From: a virus | Direction: 5' to 3' (one strand) | Virus record (IMG/VR): IMGVR_UViG_3300049796_000011 | Coordinates: 1-40,317 of that record | DNA: 40,317 nucleotides | Shown here: one piece after another, positions 13,892-20,057 of the stretch | Layout: every line of letters begins with the position of its first letter | Position numbering within the stretch: position 1 is the stretch's first letter | Made by a program: the position numbers and the translations under genes | The notes under the pieces: model-generated | Database searches by the model: none | What the model was told of the DNA's origin: nothing | Seen by the model: only the letters and a program-made list of their open reading frames with translations

Positions 13892-14160
13892 GCTACGTCC
13901 CGTTCCGCGACAACCCGGACCTCGAAGACCTCCCCGCAGGCACCTACCTCCGCCTGGTCCCGCTCGCCGAGCAGATCGAACGCTCTAGCGCGATCGGCAA
14001 CCACGGCGACCAGTGCGGATGCACCGACCCCGCGTGCACGGTGCTCCGCAAGTACCTCCACGGTTGGGCACCCACGACCGTCGCTGAAGCCCTCGGGTGG
14101 CTGGTCGCGAAGGGGCTGCTCGACCTCGACGCAGCACGCGCAGCCGGATGGCCCACATGA
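13888..14160 (+). CDS. Small hypothetical protein (90 aa)
   Basis: A 90-aa product with a beta-like start, a GDQCGCTDPAC motif near residue 40 that may bind metal, and a helical end (VAEALGWLVAKGLLDLDAARAA). GTG overlaps the MazG-like stop, and the last codons overlap the methyltransferase ATG. Unknown function; position suggests an accessory to nucleotide or DNA modification genes. Confidence 0.55.
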   Translation: MSYVPFRDNPDLEDLPAGTYLRLVPLAEQIERSSAIGNHGDQCGCTDPACTVLRKYLHGWAPTTVAEALGWLVAKGLLDLDAARAAGWPT

Positions 14161-15224
14161 CCCGCGTCGGCAGCCTGTTCACCGGCTACGGCGGGCTCGA
14201 CGCCGCCGTCCGGTCAGTGCTCGGCGGCGACCTCGCCTGGGTGTCCGACAACCACCCCTCCGCAGTCAAGCTCCTCGCCCACCGGCACCCCGACGTGTCC
14301 AACCTCGGCGACATCACCGCCATCGACTGGACCACGGTCGCCCCGGTCGACGTGCTCACCGCCGGGTTCCCCTGCCAGGACATCAGCAACGCCGGACGCC
14401 GCGCCGGGATCGAAGGGGAACGCAGTGGGCTCTGGTCGTACGTGGTCGATGCCATTCGCGTGGTTCGACCCCGACTCGTCGTGCTGGAGAACGTCTCAGC
14501 CCTCGTTGTTCGGGGCCTCGACCGAGTCCTCGCCGACCTTGCCGCGATCGGGTTCGATGCGGAGTGGACGACTCTTCGAGCGTCCGACGTCGGAGCCCCT
14601 CACCGCCGCGAGCGTTGGTTCGCCGTCGCCGTCCCGTCCGTCGCCCGCGGGGTTGCTCCCAACCCCGCGGGCGACGGACGGGACGAAGGGCGGGCCGCAC
14701 CAGCACGGCTCGTCGGGGGACTTGATGCTGCCCTCAGCGGTGGCAACGCTCCTGCCCACGCCCACGGCGCGGGACGGGAAGGGATCGAACCAGCGCGGGG
14801 ACACGACCTGCCTGCACGGGGCGCTGCTACCGACACCACAAGCTCGGGACGGCGGCGGGCACTCCCCGTCACACCCGGCGCGACGCAAGGGGCTGAACTC
14901 GAAGCGGGGGGCCGGGCAGTTGGACGAGGTGGCGGTGCATCTGCTGTCGCCTGGGGCGACTACGAGCCCGCCATCCGCCGCTGGGAAGCCACCCTCGGCA
15001 GGCCAGCCCCCGCGCCCACCGAGCCCGGACGACGCGGCCAGCCCGTCCTGAGCCCTGATTTCGTCGAGTGGTTGATGGGTGTCGACGTCGGGTTCGTCAC
15101 CGGTGTGCCCGGTCTGTCCCGCAACGACATGTTGCGGCTGCTCGGCAATGGAGTCGTCCCGCAGCAGGGAGCCATCGCCGTCGACTACCTGCTCGACCAG
15201 TTCGAGGAGGTGCGGTGTGCCTGA
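14157..15224 (+). CDS. C5-cytosine DNA methyltransferase
   Basis: Transfers methyl groups from S-adenosylmethionine to cytosine C5, probably shielding phage DNA from restriction; no cognate endonuclease is nearby. The 355-aa product has motif I (FTGYGGLDAA), motif IV with catalytic Cys73 (GFPCQDIS), motif VI (ENV, 111-113), motif VIII (APHRRERWF, 147-155) and motif X (LLGNGVVPQQ, 328-337). Residues about 165-265, where the target-recognition domain should be, are low complexity (Gly/Ala/Arg-rich) in this frame. In the +1 frame the same DNA encodes LLPTP-type repeats (separate entry). ATG 14157 overlaps the previous stop (ATGA). Confidence 0.9.
   Translation: MTRVGSLFTGYGGLDAAVRSVLGGDLAWVSDNHPSAVKLLAHRHPDVSNLGDITAIDWTTVAPVDVLTAGFPCQDISNAGRRAGIEGERSGLWSYVVDAIRVVRPRLVVLENVSALVVRGLDRVLADLAAIGFDAEWTTLRASDVGAPHRRERWFAVAVPSVARGVAPNPAGDGRDEGRAAPARLVGGLDAALSGGNAPAHAHGAGREGIEPARGHDLPARGAATDTTSSGRRRALPVTPGATQGAELEAGGRAVGRGGGASAVAWGDYEPAIRRWEATLGRPAPAPTEPGRRGQPVLSPDFVEWLMGVDVGFVTGVPGLSRNDMLRLLGNGVVPQQGAIAVDYLLDQFEEVRCA
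14425..15051 (+). CDS. Overlapping +1-frame ORF with LLPTPxAxDG repeats
   Basis: A 208-codon GTG-started frame lies wholly inside the methyltransferase gene, in its +1 frame. It reads as a coherent Pro/Ser/Thr-rich protein: SSCWRTSQPSLFGASTES (18-35), LPRSGSMRSGRLFERPT (39-55), and three LLPTP repeats (77, 109, 134), each continuing x-A-x-D-G. This resembles a phage protein type I recall (TWPRSG..RNG and LLPTP motifs) often annotated with DNA methylases. Across the repeats the +1 frame is conserved by synonymous changes that alter the methyltransferase frame. It could be an overprinted gene, a relic of two compensating frameshifts, or a shadow. Expression is unproven; no Shine-Dalgarno is clear. 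Confidence 0.4.
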   Translation: MGSGRTWSMPFAWFDPDSSCWRTSQPSLFGASTESSPTLPRSGSMRSGRLFERPTSEPLTAASVGSPSPSRPSPAGLLPTPRATDGTKGGPHQHGSSGDLMLPSAVATLLPTPTARDGKGSNQRGDTTCLHGALLPTPQARDGGGHSPSHPARRKGLNSKRGAGQLDEVAVHLLSPGATTSPPSAAGKPPSAGQPPRPPSPDDAASPS

Positions 15225-15372
15225 CGTGATCCGGCTGCACGGTGTCGCGTGTGGACGGTGCGGCCACCCCGGCCACACCCACAACGTGCGCACCGGCCAA
15301 ACCACCCACGTAGCCGCGGGCCTGCGCCCGTGCCAGACCAAACCACTCATCACCGCGCTGGAGGCGAAGTGA
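15217..15372 (+). CDS. Small Cys/His protein (51 aa)
   Basis: A 51-aa product with CGRCGHPGHTHN near residue 12 and a lone Cys near residue 39, a likely small zinc site. GTG 15217 is preceded by GGAGG at 6 nt and overlaps the end of the methyltransferase gene by 8 nt. Unknown function. Confidence 0.55.
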   Translation: MPDVIRLHGVACGRCGHPGHTHNVRTGQTTHVAAGLRPCQTKPLITALEAK

Positions 15373-15740
15373 GCACCATCGTCGAGCGGGCCACCCAGGT
15401 GATCCGCGAAGCCGTGTCCGACAGCGCCGCCGCGCTGGTGCCGCTCGGTGTCGCGGTCCGCGCGTTGCTCGACGCGGGGATGCTCCGCACCCCGCCAGCA
15501 CCCGCCACGGTCAAGATGCCCGAGCGGTTGCGGGGCAGGCAGGTCGAGTGCCTGCTCCTCGTCGAGGCCGGGCTCACACAGCCCGAGATCGCCGCCCGAC
15601 TGTTCCTGTCGTTCGAAACGATCCGCACACACCTCACACACGCCCGGCAGCTGCTCGGCGCCCGCACGAGCGCGCAAGCCGCCACGATCGCCCGCAACGC
15701 GGGCCTGCTCCCCGAGGCGGTGCGCCGTGCCCAGCTGTGA
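15369..15740 (+). CDS. LuxR/GerE-type HTH protein
   Basis: The 123-aa product ends in a LuxR-type DNA-binding domain (about 52-112): RLRGRQVECLLLVEAGLTQ, EIAARLFLSFETIRTHLTHA and a final helix with ARTSAQAATIARNAGLL. There is no receiver or ligand domain, only a 50-residue helical start. A stand-alone HTH near the end of the early operon is a good candidate for a late-gene activator. That role is inferred from position. GTGA coupling upstream. Confidence 0.75.
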   Translation: MSTIVERATQVIREAVSDSAAALVPLGVAVRALLDAGMLRTPPAPATVKMPERLRGRQVECLLLVEAGLTQPEIAARLFLSFETIRTHLTHARQLLGARTSAQAATIARNAGLLPEAVRRAQL

Positions 15741-15906
15741 AACCTGCAAGTGCCCGTTCTGCGGGCGCCGCGCCATCCCGGTCGACCAGCGCACCGGGCA
15801 CCGCAAGGAACACCGCCGCCGCGCCGGACGGAAGGGCCCGCAATGCGCGGGCAGCAACAGGCACCGCAACACCCAACCCGAGCCGAAGCCTGAGGCCGTC
15901 GCGTGA
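15727..15906 (+). CDS. Small Cys-rich basic protein (59 aa)
   Basis: A 59-aa product beginning with CETCKCPFCGRR (Cys at 4, 7, 9 and 12) and rich in Arg, Lys and His, so probably a zinc-bound nucleic-acid-binding miniprotein. It overlaps the LuxR-type gene by 14 nt and the RusA-like gene by 4 nt. Function unknown. Confidence 0.55.
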   Translation: MPSCETCKCPFCGRRAIPVDQRTGHRKEHRRRAGRKGPQCAGSNRHRNTQPEPKPEAVA

Positions 15907-16295
15907 CCGCGCCCGCCGCCGAGCCGGTCGTGTTCGAGGTGGACATCGACCTCATCGCCAACCGGCCGCCGCTCAACCACAACCAACGCCTCACCTGGCG
16001 CCCGAAGAGCAACCGCACGAAGCTCATCCGCCACACCACCGGGTGGCGAGTCAAGGGCCTGAACCTCGTCCCGGCCAGGTTCCTCACGGTGCAGCTGCAC
16101 TACCGGCCCGGCGACAACCGGCGAATGCGCGACCCGATGAACCTCACCGCGTCCAGCAAGCCTGCGATCGACGGGCTCGTGGACGCCGGGCTCGTCCCGA
16201 ACGACACGGACGAGTTCGTGCACGAGAACACACCCGTCATCCACTACGGCCCCGGCGACCGGCGGCTCTGGATCACCGTGGAGGTGACCGCGTGA
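15903..16295 (+). CDS. RusA-like Holliday junction resolvase
   Basis: The 130-aa product has the RusA-family pattern of acidic residues around a conserved helix: RRMRDPMNLTASSKPAIDGL (about 74-93, with D78, K87 and D91) then VPNDTDEFV. RusA-type enzymes are dimeric endonucleases that cut four-way junctions, needed to resolve recombining or concatemeric phage DNA before packaging. It follows the recombination genes in the same operon. Family assignment from motif and size only. Confidence 0.75.
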   Translation: MTAPAAEPVVFEVDIDLIANRPPLNHNQRLTWRPKSNRTKLIRHTTGWRVKGLNLVPARFLTVQLHYRPGDNRRMRDPMNLTASSKPAIDGLVDAGLVPNDTDEFVHENTPVIHYGPGDRRLWITVEVTA

Positions 16296-16450
16296 TCCCG
16301 GAAATCTGGGTGGTTCCAACGACGTGGACAGACGAGCAGGTCAGGCAGGCGGTCGACGCATGGGAAGCCGGGGAGAAGATCCCGAGCTTCAGACCGGTGG
16401 ACATCGGACCGTGCTGCGACGACTGCGTCACTACGGAGCAGGGGAGGTGA
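16292..16450 (+). CDS. Small hypothetical protein (52 aa)
   Basis: A 52-aa product with a Trp-rich start (EIWVVPTTWTDEQVRQAVD) and a C-terminal CCDDC cluster. It is joined to both neighbours by GTGA overlaps. Short but supported by coupling and amphipathic helix. Unknown role. Confidence 0.45.
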   Translation: MIPEIWVVPTTWTDEQVRQAVDAWEAGEKIPSFRPVDIGPCCDDCVTTEQGR

Positions 16451-16629
16451 GGCGGGTGCTCGCGCTCATCGAGTGCCTCGTGCTCGCCGTCATCGCCCTG
16501 CTGGTCATCGCAACCATGCACGACCAGCAACCCGAACCTGAACCGGAAGGCCCGGACCTCCTCGACTGGGCAGCCGAAAACCCCGGCCGCACGACGTGCC
16601 CCGACAACCCGGCAGAGGAAGGCCTGTGA
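16447..16629 (+). CDS. Small single-pass membrane protein (60 aa)
   Basis: A 60-aa product with one transmembrane segment at about 4-24 (VLALIECLVLAVIALLVIA) followed by an acidic, Pro-rich tail (DQQPEPEPEGPDLL). GTG overlaps the previous stop. Unknown function. Confidence 0.5.
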   Translation: MRRVLALIECLVLAVIALLVIATMHDQQPEPEPEGPDLLDWAAENPGRTTCPDNPAEEGL

Positions 16630-17180
16630 CTGACCTCGGCATCCCGCGCGTTCAGCGCTCCGTGCCGGACTGGCACGAGCTGGGGAACTGCCGCATGTTC
16701 CCCGAGCTGGACTTCGTCGAGGCGAAGCCCGGCACCGCCGAAGCGCTCGCCTGTCGGGCGTTGTGTGCCGCGTGCCCGGTCGCTCTGGAGTGCGCGACCG
16801 GCGCCCTCGAACGCCGGGAGCGTTGGGGGATTTGGGGTGGGCTCGACTACGCCGACCGCAAGGCCGTCGCAGCCGAGTTCGGGTACGAGCAGCCCGGCGA
16901 CCCACCCGAACACGGCACCAACTCGCGCCGGGTGAAGTGGGGTTGCACCTGCCCCGACTGCAAAGCCGGGCACGCCCTGTACGAAGCCGAACGCCGCGCC
17001 AACGCGAGGCGGGCCGCGCTGCGCCGCAACGTGTGGAACTCCCCGCTGCTCGTGCTCACCGTCCCGATCAGGTACCGGCGGGTCTGGATCGGCGCCGGAC
17101 AGCTGCTGCTCCCGCTGCCCGGCCTCCCCGCCCCGGCGCACACCGCGCCAGACGAACCCGCGCTACCCACCGCAGCCTAA
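16626..17180 (+). CDS. WhiB-like Fe-S protein with a C-terminal Cys extension
   Basis: The 184-aa product has WhiB ligands C22, C47, C50 and C56 (RALCAACPVALEC) and GIWGG (68-72). Unlike the short copy at 9751, it continues with a GCTCPDCKAGH motif (C107, C109, C112), a basic helix, and a hydrophobic/proline-rich C-terminus (WIGAGQLLLPLPGLPAP). About 100 residues beyond the WhiB core is unusual and may add a second metal site. Probably a regulator acting at the early-to-late change. Start by GTGA coupling. Confidence 0.85.
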   Translation: MTDLGIPRVQRSVPDWHELGNCRMFPELDFVEAKPGTAEALACRALCAACPVALECATGALERRERWGIWGGLDYADRKAVAAEFGYEQPGDPPEHGTNSRRVKWGCTCPDCKAGHALYEAERRANARRAALRRNVWNSPLLVLTVPIRYRRVWIGAGQLLLPLPGLPAPAHTAPDEPALPTAA

Positions 17181-17190
17181 GGAGCCCGCC

Positions 17191-17538
17191 GTGTCCACAC
17201 CGGATCCGACGATCGTCGCGTGGCTGCACCACATCGCCACCAGCCCACCCGGCTCCACGTTCGCCATGCTCGGCGGGTCCAGCCGCCGCGCGCTCGACCG
17301 CACGCTCTACGACATGCGGGCGCTCGTGCCCGAAGCCGTGCGCTACTCGACCAGCGGGCCGTGCCTGGTGTTCGGTCGCCGCGTGCACCTGCTCCGCACC
17401 GACCGGCCCGAGCAGGTGCGCGGACTAGGCCAGCTCGCCGGGGTGTACGTCCACCCACACGCCGACGTCTCGGACGACCTGCTGCTGGAGCTGGAACACC
17501 GGGTCGCGGATGGCGCGAAGTGGTTCCGAGAGGGGTGA
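17191..17538 (+). CDS. Hypothetical protein (115 aa)
   Basis: A 115-aa product, GTG start with AAGGAG upstream. The first half is helical with a winged-helix-like layout (IVAWLHHIATSP, SSRRALDRTLYDMRALVP) and the second has strands (GPCLVFGRRVHLLR). Possibly a small DNA-binding protein. It begins the last early block before terminase. Confidence 0.6.
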   Translation: MSTPDPTIVAWLHHIATSPPGSTFAMLGGSSRRALDRTLYDMRALVPEAVRYSTSGPCLVFGRRVHLLRTDRPEQVRGLGQLAGVYVHPHADVSDDLLLELEHRVADGAKWFREG

Positions 17539-17726
17539 CGGCTGTGGTCGAGACTGGTTGGTTCGCGGACCTGGACTCCAGCGTGTCCGACGGGCGAGCG
17601 CCATGGCGGCCGTACCTGCAAGCGGACGGCGTCTGCCTGCCGCTCCGGATCTGGTTCGACACCGAGCCCGAATGCGCCGCCTGGATTCGTGAGCACGTGC
17701 TCGGACAGACCGAGCTAGGCGGGTGA
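17535..17726 (+). CDS. Small hypothetical protein (63 aa)
   Basis: A 63-aa product with a Trp/Cys-containing centre (RPYLQADGVCLPLRIWFDT) and C-terminal ECAAWIREHVLG. GTG overlaps the previous stop. It is the last gene before the terminase operon; its stop codon is part of the TGACAG start element of the next gene. Confidence 0.5.
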   Translation: MTAVVETGWFADLDSSVSDGRAPWRPYLQADGVCLPLRIWFDTEPECAAWIREHVLGQTELGG

Positions 17727-17753
17727 CAGCGGGAGCGCACGCTCCCGCACGTG
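17724..17753 (+). promoter_or_regulatory. Start element of terminase small subunit gene
   Basis: TGACAG (17724-17729) includes the upstream stop codon. GCGGGAGCG (17729-17737) pairs with CGCTCCCGC (17740-17748), and the GTG start follows 2 nt later. No separate Shine-Dalgarno is present. First and strongest member of the late-gene start-element set. Confidence 0.6.
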
Positions 17754-18359
17754 ACGCCCCCGCAGCGCATCCCGGACCACACCCGCGAGGAGATCGCGGA
17801 CTACATCCGCGCGCACGCAGGCACCCCCGAGGGCACCGTGCGCGCCATCGCCAACCGGTGGGGAATCGCCAAATCGTCCGTCGGCCGCATCGCCGACCTC
17901 CACGACCTCACCGACGCGTGGGCCGACGGCGTCGCCCAAACCCAAGCCGCCACCGCCGCCCGCTCCGCCTACATCGCCAGGCAGCGCGCGACCCTTCAGG
18001 AAGACCTGCTCGACACCGCAGCCGACCTGCTCGACCGGCTCCACGACAACGTGGTGCACCTCAACGTCGTCAAGTGCCTGGCGTCCTCGGACCAGGACGA
18101 CGAGCGGCCGCCGAGCCCGTTCACCCCGACGATCGAGATCGTCGAGCAGACCGTGCTGCCCGCAGGCCCGGCCGAGTGGCGACAGACCATGAACGCCGTC
18201 CAAGCCGCCGTCGCGCAGGCCGTGAGCCTCGCGAAGCTGGACAACGACACCAGCACCACCGCCTCGGTTACGGGCCTGCTCGACCAGTTCGCCGCCGACC
18301 TCGCCCGCGACCTCGGCGACGAGGAGGAGGAGCCGCCGCCCTCGGGCGAGCCAGCGTGA
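17751..18359 (+). CDS. terS: Terminase small subunit-like HTH protein
   Basis: The 202-aa product has an N-terminal helix-turn-helix (about 10-52; TREEIADYIRAHAGT, VRAIANRWGIAKSSVGRI), a long helical centre (TAARSAYIARQRATLQED) and an acidic C-terminus (EEEEPPPSG). This domain layout and the position immediately upstream of the large terminase fit a small terminase that recognises packaging DNA. The GTG start sits directly after a hairpin. Sequence alone does not prove the family; it could also be a regulator. Confidence 0.7.
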   Translation: MTPPQRIPDHTREEIADYIRAHAGTPEGTVRAIANRWGIAKSSVGRIADLHDLTDAWADGVAQTQAATAARSAYIARQRATLQEDLLDTAADLLDRLHDNVVHLNVVKCLASSDQDDERPPSPFTPTIEIVEQTVLPAGPAEWRQTMNAVQAAVAQAVSLAKLDNDTSTTASVTGLLDQFAADLARDLGDEEEEPPPSGEPA

Positions 18360-19645
18360 CCGCGGCGGCCCGCCTCTCCGCCAAGCAGAAGAAGTCCATC
18401 CTGGACGCCGTCTGCCGCATCAACCTGTGGGAAGGCGCCGTCAGATCCGGCAAGACCATCGGGTCCATCATCGCCTGGCTGCTCTACGTCCGGAAAGCCC
18501 CGCCCGGCGCGCTCGCGATCATCGGCAAGACCAAGGACAGCATCGCACGGAACGTGCTCGACGTCATCGCCGACGTCGCCCCCGGCGGGATCATCTACAC
18601 CCGCGGCGCCACCACCTGCCGCATCCTCGGCCGCCTCGTGCACATCATCGGCGCCAACGACGCGAAAGCCGAGAACGTGCTGCGCGGCGTCACCCTCGCC
18701 GGGGCGTACGTCGACGAAGTCACCGTCATCCCTGAGGCGTTCTGGCGGCAGCTCCTCGCCCGGTGCTCGGTGCCCGGCGCCCGGATCTTCGGGACGACGA
18801 ACCCGGACACCCCGACGCACTGGTTGATGAAGCACTACATCAAGAAGCTTGACCTGCCGGTGGGCGACCCGGCCCGGCCGAACATGGTCAGCTTCCACTT
18901 CCGGCTGCCCGACAACCCGTCGCTCGACCCCGAGTACGTGCGCTCCCTGATGGCCGAGAACACGGGCCTGTGGTACCAGCGCAACATCGAGGGGAAGTGG
19001 GTCGCCGCGACCGGCGCCATCTACGGGATGCTCGACGAGCCGGTGCACACCCGGACAGCGCCGCCGAAAGACCGGTGGATCGCGGCGTGGATCGGCATCG
19101 ACTACGGCACGTCCAACTCCACGCACGCGGTTCTGCTCGTGCTGGCCGCCGACGACCTGGGGCGTGAAGCCCTTTGGGTGGTATCCGAATGGGAACACGA
19201 CGGCCGCGAGAAGGGGCAGCTCGCCACCCCTCATCAGTCCGAACGCCTCATGGCATGGGCTGGCAAACAGTTCGAGGACAGCCCGGTCGCGTTCGCCACC
19301 ATCCTCGACCCCTCAGCCGCACCACTCCGCATCCAACTCCGCTCCGACGGCTGGCCCAACGTCCGCTACGCCGACAACCGCGTCGATATCGGCCTGCAAG
19401 CGTGCGCTGCCCTGTTCGCCGGGCTACGCCTGTTCGTCGACAAGACGACGTGCCCGGTCCTGTGGGATCAGCTGTGCTCGTACGTGTGGGACGAGAAGGC
19501 ACTGGAACGCGGACAGCCCGAGCAGCCGTCGAAGCAGAACGACCACGGGCCGGACGGGCTGCGGTACGCGGTCATGGCCGCGCGCTCGGTGTGGCGGCTG
19601 TGGCTGCCTACGCTGGCCGAGGCGACCGCCCGCCAAGCTGCCTAG
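18356..19645 (+). CDS. terL: Terminase large subunit
   Basis: The ATP-driven DNA packaging motor and nuclease. The 429-aa product has Walker A GAVRSGKT (27-34), a Walker B with acidic pair in AYVDE (about 117-121), the coupling motif region FGTTNPD (about 143-149), and the RNase H-like nuclease with GIDYGTSNSTHAV (about 245-257) and NDHGPDGLRYAV near 394. Length is normal for a PBSX/SPP1-type terminase. GTGA overlap with terS. The stop TAG lies in a CTAG shared with the stop of the convergent minus-strand gene. Confidence 0.95.
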   Translation: MTAAARLSAKQKKSILDAVCRINLWEGAVRSGKTIGSIIAWLLYVRKAPPGALAIIGKTKDSIARNVLDVIADVAPGGIIYTRGATTCRILGRLVHIIGANDAKAENVLRGVTLAGAYVDEVTVIPEAFWRQLLARCSVPGARIFGTTNPDTPTHWLMKHYIKKLDLPVGDPARPNMVSFHFRLPDNPSLDPEYVRSLMAENTGLWYQRNIEGKWVAATGAIYGMLDEPVHTRTAPPKDRWIAAWIGIDYGTSNSTHAVLLVLAADDLGREALWVVSEWEHDGREKGQLATPHQSERLMAWAGKQFEDSPVAFATILDPSAAPLRIQLRSDGWPNVRYADNRVDIGLQACAALFAGLRLFVDKTTCPVLWDQLCSYVWDEKALERGQPEQPSKQNDHGPDGLRYAVMAARSVWRLWLPTLAEATARQAA

Positions 19646-19663
19646 GCAGGCTGCGCGGGCGGT
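19625..19663. terminator. Bidirectional hairpin over two convergent stops
   Basis: ACCGCCCGC (19625-19633) pairs perfectly with GCGGGCGGT (19655-19663). Inside lies a perfect 12-bp palindrome CTGCCTAGGCAG (19638-19649) whose CTAG gives the stop codon of terL on one strand and of the membrane protein gene on the other. A likely bidirectional terminator. Confidence 0.6.
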
Positions 19664-19959
19664 GTGCTCTCGTCGCGCGCGGCCGTCTTGACGAACAGGC
19701 CGCCCACCAGGGTCAGCGCGCCAAGACCGAGCAGGCCCCACGCCCACGCCTGCCGGGTGCTGACCGCGCTGTCGCACTGGGTACGCCAGTCGTCCGGCGC
19801 CCCGATCGGTTTGGTGGCGACCACGCCGAACCCGGTGCCGCACTCGACGCTGTCGATGACGACGCTGTCGGCTGGGATGCTCACCGAGAACACGAGGGCG
19901 AAGAACCCGACAGCGGCAAGCACGCCGCCGATGATCAGGGCGTAGATACGCGGGGACAT
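19642..19959 (-). CDS. Two-pass membrane protein on the opposite strand (moron candidate)
   Basis: The 105-aa product has transmembrane segments at about 5-28 (IYALIIGGVLAAVGFFALVF) and 73-92 (WAWGLLGLGALTLVGGLFV), with a 45-residue loop holding two Cys (VECGTG, RTQCDS) that could form a disulfide outside the cell. ATG 19959 is chosen because GAGAGGA lies about 6 nt upstream. It is the only minus-strand gene in the 21-kb late region, between terminase and portal, with a terminator-like hairpin at its end. This is the layout of a moron expressed from the prophage, for example for superinfection exclusion or host surface change. Function not shown. Confidence 0.75.
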   Translation of the reverse strand: MSPRIYALIIGGVLAAVGFFALVFSVSIPADSVVIDSVECGTGFGVVATKPIGAPDDWRTQCDSAVSTRQAWAWGLLGLGALTLVGGLFVKTAARDESTPPAQPA

Positions 19960-20028
19960 GTGGTTCCTCTCCGAGGGGTGTCTCCCTGTCAAGAGTAGGT
20001 CGCCCGCGCGCAGATACGCGTTACCGAG

Positions 20029-20057
20029 TGACACCCCGCGCGCACGCTCGCGCGGTG
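20029..20057 (+). promoter_or_regulatory. Start element of portal gene
   Basis: TGACAC (20029-20034) is followed by CCGCGCG (20036-20042) pairing with CGCGCGG (20049-20055). The last stem base is the first base of the GTG start at 20055. A TTGACA-like word on the minus strand (19992-19987) lies just left and may belong to the moron promoter. Confidence 0.55.

Noticed and set aside
14496-16319. 607-codon open frame on the minus strand
   Set aside because: It is antisense to well-supported genes (methyltransferase, LuxR-type, RusA-like), and its composition is the usual Arg/Pro/Gly-rich shadow of GC-rich coding DNA.
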